A stretch of DNA of 64,000 bases from Calditrichales bacterium (GTDB taxonomy: Bacteria; Calditrichota; Calditrichia; Calditrichales; J004). Positions 1-8,143 of the stretch are shown one piece after another. The position numbers and the translations under genes are program-made. The notes beneath the pieces are model-generated. The model had not been told where the DNA came from and did no database searches. It was given only the letters and a program-made list of their open reading frames with translations. The stretch is from the NCBI GenBank assembly GCA_015493745.1, contig WGCN01000036.1, forward strand, positions 1 to 64,000, read 5' to 3'. The first letter of the stretch is position 1; every line of letters begins with the position of its first letter.

Positions 1-477
1 CCCCAGGCTCTTCCAAAGGTGAGAGAAATCTGTGGTAAAATTCCGCGCAATGGAAAGTTTCATGTCAATCCGGACGGAACCCTTTGTCTCGGATCACCAC
101 TCAGGCTGTTATGGAAAATAAACAGCGCCCCAAGTCTGACCGGTTTTATAGATACATGTCTCGTGCCGTATCTTTATGCTGTTTCGTATAAACTGAAGCA
201 TGGTGGAGATTTTGTATTTGGTGAGTTGGATCATGGCGTTCAAGGTATTGTGGAGGATTATTCTGTAATTCTGGGTCTGAAAGAAAGGGAACAGATAAAA
301 CGGGCCATTCAGCTGCTGGGAATGAAAAAACGGATTGCAAACAAAAAGCCTTGTCCCTGTGGATGCGGGAAACGACTCGGGATTTGCCCTTTTCACAAAA
401 AATTGAATGAGTTTCGTCAAAAGATTCCTGTCGCATGGTTCAAAGCACATGCTTTTAACTCCTGGGATCAGTTATAG
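1..477 (+). CDS. Partial protein, possible prokaryotic E2 (UBC-like) domain with Cys-rich C-terminus
   Basis: The frame is open at base 1, so the gene begins upstream of the window; the GTG at 19 in the ORF track is probably internal. The visible part reads P-x-V followed by HVNPDGTLCL, then a conserved-looking W and hydrophobic helices. This resembles the proline-rich strand and the His/Cys-Leu active-site region of E2 ubiquitin-conjugating folds, including the bacterial E2-like families described around ubiquitin-like and CBASS systems. A knuckle follows near the C-terminus (CPCGCGKRLGICPFH), reminiscent of SEC-C-type zinc-binding tails. If the reading is right, the Cys of TLCL would be the conjugating cysteine. 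No E1, ubiquitin-like or JAB gene is visible, but only the 3' side is in view. It lies upstream of an ATPase/HsdR block, separated by a palindrome cluster. The E2 assignment is inferred from motif shape alone; it may be another Cys-containing family. Confidence 0.45.
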   Translation, partial: PQALPKVREICGKIPRNGKFHVNPDGTLCLGSPLRLLWKINSAPSLTGFIDTCLVPYLYAVSYKLKHGGDFVFGELDHGVQGIVEDYSVILGLKEREQIKRAIQLLGMKKRIANKKPCPCGCGKRLGICPFHKKLNEFRQKIPVAWFKAHAFNSWDQL

Positions 478-526
478 GTCACAATGAAATATCTGAGTAT
501 CATTTCAGAGGGATGCAATCTGTTCT

Positions 527-594
527 CCCCGGAAGCAAGCCGGGGGTTCATATCCCGCGGGGGCAGGAATTTCTGTCCGCTTGCAACCCCGGGG
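527..594. repeat. GC-rich palindrome cluster, REP-like
   Basis: Three perfect GC palindromes or hairpins lie within 68 bases: CCCCGG-7 nt-CCGGGG at 527-545, CCCGCGGG at 554-561 and CCCCGGGG at 587-594. An imperfect palindrome, CAGGAATTTCTG, sits between them. The outer arms (AGCCGGGGGTT and AACCCCGGGGCT) are also nearly complementary, so the whole element could fold into one long structure. It occupies the gap between the first gene and the TTG start at 624. This architecture is typical of dispersed REP-like intergenic repeats, but only one copy is in the window. Confidence 0.5.
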
Positions 595-610
595 CTCTCT
601 CTCTTAACAA

Positions 611-616
611 AAGGAG
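611..616 (+). promoter_or_regulatory. Ribosome binding site deciding a TTG start
   Basis: AAGGAG stands 7 bases before the TTG at 624. This makes 624 the likely start of the following gene rather than the ATG at 513, whose extra N-terminal codons run through the palindrome cluster and resemble no part of the family. Confidence 0.75.
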
Positions 617-623
617 TATTCCC

Positions 624-1985
624 TTGAGCAAGGAGTCTCAAAACAAGGAATGGAAGAAAAACTGGCAGGATGACTATCTGAAATGGGTTTGCGGCTTTGC
701 CAACGCCCAGGGCGGGCGCATCTATATCGGCAAGGATGATTCGGGCCGGGCCAGCGGTTTGAAAAATGCAAAAAAACTGCTGGAAGACCTGCCGAATAAA
801 ATCCGCGATCAACTGGGACTGATGCCCCAAATCAATCTGTTATATGAGGATGGCGCCCCCTATCTGGAAATCATTGTAGAGCCCTCCTCCGTGCCGATTT
901 CCCTGCGCGGTTCCTATTACTGGCGTTCCGGTAGCGTAAAGCAGGAACTAAAAGGCGCGGCCCTTACTGATTTTCTGCTACGGAAGACGGGCATGACGTG
1001 GGACCGGGTTATTCAGGAAAAGGCAACATTGGATGATATTGATACCGAGGCGCTTGATATATTTAAAAAAGACGCGGCCCGGGCCGGGCGTTTACCGGAT
1101 TTAAACGGACTTTCGGCTGAAGATATTTTAAGAAAACTGCGGCTCCTAACACGGGATGGCCTCACAAACGGAGCGCTGGTTCTGTTTGGCAGGGAACCGG
1201 GCGAATTTTACCCGAATCTCTTTGTTAAAATCGGGCGATTCGGTAAAAGTGTTGTGGAAATGCGTTTTCAGGAAGTCTGCGAGGGCAACCTGATCCGGCT
1301 CCTTGGCGATGTTATGGAGACGCTTGAAAAAAAGTTTCTGATCAGGCCGGTGCGCTTTGAGGGGCTTCAACGCATCGAGGAACTGGAATATCCCGTTGCC
1401 GCTTTACGCGAAATGCTGCTGAATGCGCTGGTACACCGGAACTATTTGGGTAGCATGACGCAAATTAAGGTGTTTGACGATCGACTAAGTATCTGGAATG
1501 CCGGGCTGCTTCCCGGGGAACTTACCATTGAAAAACTCTTCCAATTGCATGAATCGCTTCCACGAAACCCCTTGATCGCGGAAGTATGCTATCGTGCCGG
1601 ATACATAGACTCCTGGGGACGTGGCGTTGAAAAAATTACGGAGGCCTGCAGGCAGGCCGGGCTCGCCAGACCGGTTATAGAGGAGCGGAACGGAGGAATA
1701 GCCGTTGAACTGCTAAAAAAGCGGACCTCCGTAAAAAAGATTTCGGATCGACCGGAGAACGATTTCGGAACGATTTCGGAAAGAGTGCGGAAGGAAATAG
1801 GCATTGAACCGGCCAGAGCCCTTAATGTTATTCGTCGGCATCCGGAATACTCGGCCGCGCAGATTGCCAGGCAACTGGCTAAAACTCCCCGGACAGTTGA
1901 AAACTATATAGCCAAATTAAAAAAGGCAGGCATCATCGTCCGGCGTGGCCCAAAACTTGGCGGATATTGGGAAATAAAGGAATAA
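624..1985 (+). CDS. AlbA_2 (Schlafen-like) / HATPase_c_4 transcriptional regulator-like protein
   Basis: About 453 aa from the TTG at 624. The N-terminal AlbA_2 domain shows the family signature FANAQGGRIYIGKDD around residues 23-37. A RecG-like/HATPase_c_4 region follows at about residues 255-345 (LNALVHRNY; later SWGRGVEKI). The C-terminus (about 393-453) reads as a winged helix with a helix-turn-helix such as SAAQIARQLAKTPRTVENY. Proteins of this build are often annotated as ATP-binding or putative DNA-binding regulators and recur beside type I restriction genes and other defence loci. The stop is 2 bases before the hsdR start, so the two are translationally linked. Whether it acts as regulator, effector or accessory of the restriction system cannot be read from sequence. 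Confidence 0.85.
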   Translation: MSKESQNKEWKKNWQDDYLKWVCGFANAQGGRIYIGKDDSGRASGLKNAKKLLEDLPNKIRDQLGLMPQINLLYEDGAPYLEIIVEPSSVPISLRGSYYWRSGSVKQELKGAALTDFLLRKTGMTWDRVIQEKATLDDIDTEALDIFKKDAARAGRLPDLNGLSAEDILRKLRLLTRDGLTNGALVLFGREPGEFYPNLFVKIGRFGKSVVEMRFQEVCEGNLIRLLGDVMETLEKKFLIRPVRFEGLQRIEELEYPVAALREMLLNALVHRNYLGSMTQIKVFDDRLSIWNAGLLPGELTIEKLFQLHESLPRNPLIAEVCYRAGYIDSWGRGVEKITEACRQAGLARPVIEERNGGIAVELLKKRTSVKKISDRPENDFGTISERVRKEIGIEPARALNVIRRHPEYSAAQIARQLAKTPRTVENYIAKLKKAGIIVRRGPKLGGYWEIKE

Positions 1986-1987
1986 TT

Positions 1988-4900
1988 ATGGCTGATTTTG
2001 CTATTAATGAAAAGATGACCTCGCAAATACCGGCCCTACGGCTATTGATTGCCATGGGGTATGACTTCCTGACGCCCGCTGAAACGCTTCGTGAACGGCA
2101 GGGCAGAACATCCAATGTTTTGCTGGAAAATGTTCTGCGCAATCAGCTTAAGGAAATTAACCGCATTCATTACAAGGGAAACGAATATCTTTTCAGCGAG
2201 GAAAATATTCAGTCGGCCATTCAGAAATTGAAAAATATAAAGTACGATGGATTGTTACGGACCAACCAAACCGTCTATGACCTGATCACCCTGGGTACGG
2301 CCATGGAGCAGAACATCGAGGGAGACCTGAAAAGTTTTAATATAAACTATATCGACTGGCGCCAGCCGGGACGCAACCGCTTTCATGTCACCGTTGAGTA
2401 CAGCGTTGAGCGCGCCCGCAGCACGGAAACCGCCCGGCCGGACATTGTTCTTTTTGTCAACGGCATCCCGTTTTGTGTGATCGAATGCAAGGCGCCCCGG
2501 GTGGAGGTGGAACAGGCGGTTTCGCAATCCGTCAGGAATCAGAACGACGACTACATCCCCCAACTATTTGTCTACAGTCAATTGGTACTGGCCCTGAATA
2601 AAAACAGCGCCATGTATGGCACGACGGGGACGGCTGCCAGGTTTTGGAGTGTCTGGAAGGAAGAGTACGACAAAGCCGGAGCCTCAAGGATCAACGACTT
2701 GATAAACAAAGTGTTGCCCGGGGAGATTGATGAAAAAATATGCACATCCCTGAACGTCAATAAAAGTATGATGAGGCGCGAGCGCATGGTGACCGGGCAG
2801 GACCGGGCCCTATTTTCCCTGTGTCTCCCGGACAGGCTCCTGGAGCTGGCCTGGAAGTTCACCGTGTTCGACGGGGGTATCAGAAAAGTGGCCCGTTATC
2901 AACAGTACTTTGTCGTTAAGTCCACGCTGAAGCGGGTCAAGCAGTTTGACCGTCCGGAAAGCCATCCGGGGCGTTCACGCAGGGGGGGCGTGATCTGGCA
3001 TACACAGGGCTCCGGGAAATCCCTGACCATGGTGATGCTGACGCGCAACCTGGCCCTGGACCCGGAAATAAGAAATCCGCGAATTGTTCTGGTCACCGAC
3101 CGGGATGATCTGGACAAACAGCTTGGCAATACCTTCGCCGCCTGCGGTCTTGAGGTCAGACGGGCCACATCGGGCAGAAACCTACTGGAACTGGTGGTAG
3201 GGAAAAAAGCAGGTATCATTACGACCCTTATCCATAAGTTTGAAAAGGCATATACCCTGAAAAAGTACCGGGATGAATCGCCCGATATTTTCATTCTTGT
3301 CGATGAAAGCCACCGTACCCAATTCGGTTCCTTTTCCGGCCGCATGAGGCACATGTTTCCCCATGCCTGTTATCTGGGGTTCACGGGCACGCCGCTATTA
3401 AAAAAGGATAAAAACAACTTTACCAAATTCGGTGAATTGGTGGAGCCTCATTACTCCATCAGCCAGGCCGTTGAGGATGGCGCTGTTGTTCCTCTTTTGT
3501 ATGAAGGCCGGCATGTGGAAATGACCCAGAATAAGAAAGCGGTGGATTTGTGGTTTGAAAGGCATACGCGCGGATTAACCCCGGAACAGCAGGCCGATCT
3601 TAAGCGGAAATACGCGCGCGCGGAGATGCTGAGTAAGACCGATCAGGTCATTTACATGACAGCCTTTGACATCAGCGAGCACTTCCGCTCCAACTGGCAG
3701 GGAACCGGGTTTAAAGCCCAGTTGGTGGCTCCGAACAAGGCCTCCGCGCTTAAGTACCATACCTATCTGAATGAAATCGGGGTGGTCAGTTCCGAGGTTG
3801 TTATCTCGCCGCCGGATATGCGCGAGGGCTATGAGGAGACCGACGAAGAAACCACTGACGGGGTTGTGAGGTTCTGGAAAAAAATGATGAAGCGTCACGG
3901 AAGCGAGCAGGAGTATACCAAGCAGCTTATTAACCGCTTTAAGCATGGCGATGATCCGGAGATTCTGATCGTCGTGGATAAGCTGCTAACCGGCTTTGAT
4001 GCCCCCCGGAACGCCGTTCTTTATTTGTGCCGGAAACTCAGGGAACACACCCTGTTGCAGGCAATTGCCCGGGTTAACCGCATCCATGAGGGAAAGGAGT
4101 TCGGGTTTATAGTGGATTATGCCAGCATTCTCGGGGAACTGGATACCGCGCTTACCATGTACAGCGCCTTTGAGGGCTTTGACGAATCCGATCTTGTCGG
4201 CACGCTTTTATCCATCAACCGTGAAGTTGAAAAACTGCCGGGACGCTACTCCGCATTATGGGATTTATTTAAAACCGTAAAGCACTCATATGATGAAGAG
4301 GCCTATGAGATGTTGCTCGCTGATGATGAACTGAGAGAGGAGTTTTACAGCCGTCTTTCAGATTATGCAAAAAATCTGGCGATAGCGCTTTCATCGGATA
4401 AATTTTTGTCTGAAACGGATGAGAAAACATTAAGCAGATACAAGGACGATTTAAGAAGATTTCAATCGCTCAAATCTTCCGTAAAACTGCGGTATGCGGA
4501 GGCTATTGATTACCGGGACTATGAACCCAGAATCCGGAAACTGCTGGATACCCACATTCAGGCCAGCGAGGTTATTCTATTGAATAAGCCGGTGAATATT
4601 TTTGATGACATAATGTTCGATCGGGTGAAGGAAGAACATGGTGTATTTCAAGCCGGGAAAACCACGGCTTCCAAGGCGGATACGATTGCCCACGCCACGA
4701 AGAAGGTCATTACGGAAAATATGGATGAAGACCCTGCTTTTTATGAGAAATTCTCCAGGATGATCCAGCAGGCTATTGAGGATTTCCGGGCTAAAAGGAT
4801 TTCGGATCTGGAATATTTAAACAGGGTTGTAGATATCCGTGACAAAATCGTTAACAAGGTTCATGACGACGTGCCTGAAAAACTCTCCGGCAATGAAGAC

Positions 4901-5194
4901 GCCATGGCCTACTATGGCATTCTTAAACCTTTGCTGGATAATCATGAATTAAACGAGGAAACGCTTGAATCCGTGGTTGCGGATACAGCACTGGCCATAA
5001 ATGGTATTATAGAGAAATATAAAAAGGTTCATTTCTGGGATGATGAGGATGCTCAAAAGCAGGCCGTCAATGAGATTGATGATTATCTTTTTGATGAGCT
5101 GAAAACAAAAAAGGCCGTCGGGTTGTCTCTTGAACAGATGGACATGATTATAGAAAAGGTGATGCTGGTGGCCAGACACAGGAGTTACAAATAA
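1988..5194 (+). CDS. hsdR: Type I restriction endonuclease subunit R
   Basis: About 1068 aa. The ORF track begins at 1967, but ATG 1988 is preferred because AAAGGA (1976-1981) precedes it by 6 bases and it begins just after the upstream stop. The N-terminal HSDR_N nuclease domain shows a PD...ExK core (ARPDIVLF, then VIECKAP, about residues 147-168). The SF2 motor domain has Walker A TQGSGKS (about 337), a DESH motif (about 437), GFTGTP (about 463) and motif VI QAIARVNRIHEG (about 691). A helical C-terminal region follows. HsdR translocates and cleaves DNA as part of an R2M2S complex. The M and S subunits are absent here and must lie upstream or elsewhere. All key motifs look intact. The stop overlaps the next ATG by one base (TAATG). 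Confidence 0.96.
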   Translation: MADFAINEKMTSQIPALRLLIAMGYDFLTPAETLRERQGRTSNVLLENVLRNQLKEINRIHYKGNEYLFSEENIQSAIQKLKNIKYDGLLRTNQTVYDLITLGTAMEQNIEGDLKSFNINYIDWRQPGRNRFHVTVEYSVERARSTETARPDIVLFVNGIPFCVIECKAPRVEVEQAVSQSVRNQNDDYIPQLFVYSQLVLALNKNSAMYGTTGTAARFWSVWKEEYDKAGASRINDLINKVLPGEIDEKICTSLNVNKSMMRRERMVTGQDRALFSLCLPDRLLELAWKFTVFDGGIRKVARYQQYFVVKSTLKRVKQFDRPESHPGRSRRGGVIWHTQGSGKSLTMVMLTRNLALDPEIRNPRIVLVTDRDDLDKQLGNTFAACGLEVRRATSGRNLLELVVGKKAGIITTLIHKFEKAYTLKKYRDESPDIFILVDESHRTQFGSFSGRMRHMFPHACYLGFTGTPLLKKDKNNFTKFGELVEPHYSISQAVEDGAVVPLLYEGRHVEMTQNKKAVDLWFERHTRGLTPEQQADLKRKYARAEMLSKTDQVIYMTAFDISEHFRSNWQGTGFKAQLVAPNKASALKYHTYLNEIGVVSSEVVISPPDMREGYEETDEETTDGVVRFWKKMMKRHGSEQEYTKQLINRFKHGDDPEILIVVDKLLTGFDAPRNAVLYLCRKLREHTLLQAIARVNRIHEGKEFGFIVDYASILGELDTALTMYSAFEGFDESDLVGTLLSINREVEKLPGRYSALWDLFKTVKHSYDEEAYEMLLADDELREEFYSRLSDYAKNLAIALSSDKFLSETDEKTLSRYKDDLRRFQSLKSSVKLRYAEAIDYRDYEPRIRKLLDTHIQASEVILLNKPVNIFDDIMFDRVKEEHGVFQAGKTTASKADTIAHATKKVITENMDEDPAFYEKFSRMIQQAIEDFRAKRISDLEYLNRVVDIRDKIVNKVHDDVPEKLSGNEDAMAYYGILKPLLDNHELNEETLESVVADTALAINGIIEKYKKVHFWDDEDAQKQAVNEIDDYLFDELKTKKAVGLSLEQMDMIIEKVMLVARHRSYK

Positions 5195-5916
5195 TGGTGG
5201 TATTGAGCGGCGAAAAGCACTCGATCGTCTATGGACGAAAAAACATCGATTTTTTCCTTATTCACTCCGATAGGAAAACGATGGAAATCGCGGTCTATCC
5301 GGATAGCACCATTATTGTCCGGGCGCCGGCGCGGTCTGATTTCTCCTTAATTGAAAAGAAGATTCTCAAAAGAGCGCGGTGGATTCTCCGGCAGTTGAAT
5401 TATTTCAGGCAGTTTACCCCCAAAACCCCTGTGCGATGTTACGTGAATGGAGAAACACATCTCTATCTGGGAAGGCAGTACCGGTTAAAGTCAGTGCATG
5501 GCCCGGAAAATTCAGTCAGGTTGCTTCATGGCTTTTTTCATGTTACTTGTCGTAAGGCGCCCACACCCGTAACCGTAAAAAAACTATTGAATCAATGGTA
5601 TCTGGAAAAAGCAAAATTACAATTTGCGGAGAGCCTGGATCGCTGCTGGAAGAGCTTTGATGGCCTGGGCATTGCCAAACCGGTAATATCCGTCAAGCGT
5701 ATGCGAAAAAGGTGGGGCAGTCTTTCGGACAAAGGCATGGTAACCCTCAATACAGATCTGGTCAAGGCGCCGAGGGAGTGTATTGACTATGTCATTACAC
5801 ATGAATTGTGTCATTTGCTGCATAACAACCATGGCCCGGAATTTTATAAGCTTTTGGAGTCGGTATTGCCGGATTGGGAAAAAATAAAACTTAAACTGGA
5901 ACTGAGGATGATGTAA
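5194..5916 (+). CDS. YgjP-like zinc metallopeptidase (DUF45)
   Basis: 240 aa, starting at the ATG that overlaps the hsdR stop. The C-terminal half carries the gluzincin-type motif HELCH (about residues 202-206) followed by NNHGPEFY, giving the third zinc-ligand region, preceded by the family's KRMRKRWGS stretch. This is the YgjP/DUF45 family, related in architecture to SprT/WLM peptidases. Members are very commonly encoded directly behind hsdR in type I restriction operons, and the overlap here supports one transcript. The role in restriction biology (turnover of HsdR or target-complex processing) is unproven. No signal peptide, so cytoplasmic. Confidence 0.93.
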   Translation: MVVLSGEKHSIVYGRKNIDFFLIHSDRKTMEIAVYPDSTIIVRAPARSDFSLIEKKILKRARWILRQLNYFRQFTPKTPVRCYVNGETHLYLGRQYRLKSVHGPENSVRLLHGFFHVTCRKAPTPVTVKKLLNQWYLEKAKLQFAESLDRCWKSFDGLGIAKPVISVKRMRKRWGSLSDKGMVTLNTDLVKAPRECIDYVITHELCHLLHNNHGPEFYKLLESVLPDWEKIKLKLELRMM

Positions 5917-6041
5917 TATGAAAAGGGAGTCCCAATAGTAAGCGTTCCGGATGCCTTCATTATTCTTGTACATGCCCGGGTATATTAAAACCCGACATAT
6001 TATTCTTTGAATCTAATCCGTCTCTTACCCTATCTTCCCCT

Positions 6042-6761
6042 ATGGATTTAAAAAACATTACCATCATCGTGCCGGTGAAGAACGAAGAGCGCAATATCGT
6101 TACCTTTTTGCAAAGCATTCCCCGGCACATTCCGCTCATCGTTATCGATTCCGGCGAGGATCGTACCGCCACGCTGATCCGCATTACCCGTCCCCACAAT
6201 ACCGAAATTATTACCGAAAAATGCAATATACCGCGGGCCCGGCAACTGGGGGCGGAACAGGCCCACAGCCGCTGGCTGCTCTATACGGACGCCGATATTC
6301 GTTTTGCCGATGACTATTTTGAAAGGCTCCAAAACTGGCTGCCGGATTCCGCAACCGGCGCGGTGATGGGCGCCAAGCTGAGCCGGGATAAGTATCGCTG
6401 GTACTACCGCCTGTACAGCTTTTCCATGGGGGTGGGGGCTTTGCTGCGCATCCCCCTGGGCAGCGGTTCCAATATGCTCATCCGTAAACAGGCCCTGGAA
6501 GATGCCGGAGGCTTTGATCCGCGCCTTACCGTCAACGAGGATACCTATATCTTCTGGCAGATACAGAAGGCGGGCTGGCGCGTGCGTTACAAGGGGAGCC
6601 TGAAAGTATATGAAACCGATCACCGCCGCTTGCGACAGGGGGTGTTCAAAAAATACCGTCACAGTATGGGACGTCTTTTCCGGCTCTATACCGGATGGGG
6701 CAAAAGCAGGGTTTTTGAGGATGACGGCGGGTATTGGGATAAGGGGGGAGAGGATGAATGA
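6042..6761 (+). CDS. Family 2 glycosyltransferase
   Basis: 239 aa GT-A fold enzyme. The N-terminus TIIVPVKNEERN is the nucleotide-binding opening of GT2 enzymes. A DAD metal-binding motif is near residue 82 and an acceptor-side NEDTYIFWQ motif near 167. A short hydrophobic stretch before LGSGSNMLIRK may associate with the membrane. No convincing Shine-Dalgarno is seen before the ATG. It probably transfers a sugar from a nucleotide donor to a lipid-linked or core acceptor and heads the first glycan locus, although 278 bases of repeat-bearing DNA separate it from the next gene. Substrate cannot be predicted. Confidence 0.88.
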   Translation: MDLKNITIIVPVKNEERNIVTFLQSIPRHIPLIVIDSGEDRTATLIRITRPHNTEIITEKCNIPRARQLGAEQAHSRWLLYTDADIRFADDYFERLQNWLPDSATGAVMGAKLSRDKYRWYYRLYSFSMGVGALLRIPLGSGSNMLIRKQALEDAGGFDPRLTVNEDTYIFWQIQKAGWRVRYKGSLKVYETDHRRLRQGVFKKYRHSMGRLFRLYTGWGKSRVFEDDGGYWDKGGEDE

Positions 6762-6800
6762 CAAATGACAAATGACAAATGAAATATGACAAATGAGTTA
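6758..6800. repeat. Short tandem repeat, unit ATGACAA
   Basis: Three head-to-tail copies of the 7-mer ATGACAA start inside the stop codon region of the GT2 gene. They are followed by diverged copies (ATGAAAT, ATGACAA). The motif returns as AAATGACAAATGACC around 6931-6945. The repeat forms the 3' boundary of the GT2 gene, so copy-number change would alter only the downstream spacer. Confidence 0.7.
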
Positions 6801-7039
6801 TGATCCGACCGGGCCCGTCATGGCGGGCGTGGCAATGCCATCCCCCGACCAACTCTATTTTGTATTTTTTACTTTGTATTAACCATTTGCTCCCGGCCCG
6901 GCTTAATCCCCTGTGGATAGCGGGGCAGGCAAATGACAAATGACCGGGGGTGGGGGCGTATAGCCGCCGCGTTAATTCTTTTTTGTTCTGACTGCTCCGC
7001 GGCGCTAAATTACACGGCTTTAAATAAAGTGAAAGCAAC
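6801..7039. other. Non-coding spacer with repeat debris
   Basis: I see no credible gene here. The spacer contains near-palindromic GC blocks (CCCGTCATGGCGGG; TGGCAATGCCA), a run of TTTGTATT-like units, a CCCC-GGGG hairpin around the GTGGATAGC loop and a second ATGACAA pair. It looks like degraded repeat sequence. The promoter for the following overlapping glycosyltransferase operon probably lies near its downstream end, but no clear -35/-10 pair is visible. Confidence 0.5.
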
Positions 7040-8143
7040 ATGAATATTTTGTTTATCAATTCCATCTCCGCCGATAAGTTTGGCGGCGGGGAAAAGTGGA
7101 TGACCAAGGCGGCCCGCGGGCTGATGGATAACGGTCATAAGGTGTGGATCGCCAGTAAAAAAAACGCCGAAATCCTCAAACGGGCCGAACAGCGCGGCGT
7201 ACCCACGGAAGTAATCGGTATCTATACCGATTTCAGTCCGGTTAAAACCCGGCAGGTGACCCGCTTTTTAAAGAGCAGGCAGATCGACGTCATGGTCTGC
7301 AACCTGAATAAGGATGTGCGCGTGGCCGGTCTGGGGGCGCGGCTGGCCGGAGATACCGTGGTTATCGCCCGCCACGGCGTGCAGCTTATCGGTAACGAAT
7401 GGAAACACAAAATAACCCTGACCAACCTTACGGACGGTCTGGTGACCAACACCAAAAGCATCAAGGAAACCTATGAGTCTTTCGGCTGGTTTCCGGAAAA
7501 TCATATCCGTGTCATATATAACGGCATTGAGGATAAAAGCGCGGTAACGGCCCATGACTTTAGCGGGGACTATCCGGGGAAGAAGGTGCTGCTGGCCGCC
7601 GGACGCCTCAGTGGGCAAAAGGGTTTTGAATATCTGATTGACGCGGCGGCCCTGATGCGCCAAAAACGGGATGACTTTGTGGTGCTGATTGCCGGAAAGG
7701 GTCGGGAAGAGGCCGCTCTGAAACAGCGCATCGCCGTGAATAATCTGAAGGAGGTGGTTCATCTGCTGGGCTTCCGCGAGGATACGGAAAGTCTGACCAA
7801 AGGCGCCGATCTCTTCGTCCTCAGCTCCCTGTATGAGGGCATGCCCAATGTGGTGATGGAAGCCATGGCCGTGGGCAAGGCGGTGGTGGCCACCGATGTG
7901 AACGGTGTGCGTGAGTTAATGCTGGACGGGGAGAGCGGCTTGATCGTCCCGCCGAAGGACAGCGCCGCCCTGGCCGAAGCAATTCTTAAGGTTCTGGATG
8001 ATCCGCGGACTTTGGAAAAAATGGGGCAAACGGGGCTGGCACATGTACGTAGTCACTTCACCATTCCCGGAATGGTTCAAAAACTGGAAGCTTTTTTCCG
8101 GGAAAAAATAGATGAAAAAAGAGCGCAAAGAAAAACGGCGTAA
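7040..8143 (+). CDS. Family 4 glycosyltransferase (GT-B)
   Basis: 367 aa. The N-terminal Rossmann half begins MNILFINSI with a glycine-rich GGGEKW acceptor loop. The C-terminal half has the donor-binding AAGRLSGQKGFEYL and the GT4 motif EGMPNVVMEAMAVGKAVVAT, with the E-x7-E pair that contacts the nucleotide sugar. No signal peptide, so a cytoplasmic or peripheral membrane enzyme. The next gene starts inside this one (8112), so both belong to the overlapping operon running to about 14795. Likely a lipopolysaccharide-core or related glycan transferase; sugar unknown. Confidence 0.92.
   Translation: MNILFINSISADKFGGGEKWMTKAARGLMDNGHKVWIASKKNAEILKRAEQRGVPTEVIGIYTDFSPVKTRQVTRFLKSRQIDVMVCNLNKDVRVAGLGARLAGDTVVIARHGVQLIGNEWKHKITLTNLTDGLVTNTKSIKETYESFGWFPENHIRVIYNGIEDKSAVTAHDFSGDYPGKKVLLAAGRLSGQKGFEYLIDAAALMRQKRDDFVVLIAGKGREEAALKQRIAVNNLKEVVHLLGFREDTESLTKGADLFVLSSLYEGMPNVVMEAMAVGKAVVATDVNGVRELMLDGESGLIVPPKDSAALAEAILKVLDDPRTLEKMGQTGLAHVRSHFTIPGMVQKLEAFFREKIDEKRAQRKTA

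Noticed and set aside
468-830. Minus-strand ORF across the palindrome cluster and ATPase start
   Set aside because: Mostly a shadow of the AlbA_2 gene; palindromic DNA keeps frames open by chance.
5977-5994. CGGGT...ACCCG hairpin after the YgjP-like gene as terminator
   Set aside because: Only 5 bp with no T-tract; too weak to call.
6048-6764. 238-aa minus-strand ORF spanning the GT2 gene
   Set aside because: Fully antisense to a clear GT2 enzyme and without recognisable motifs.
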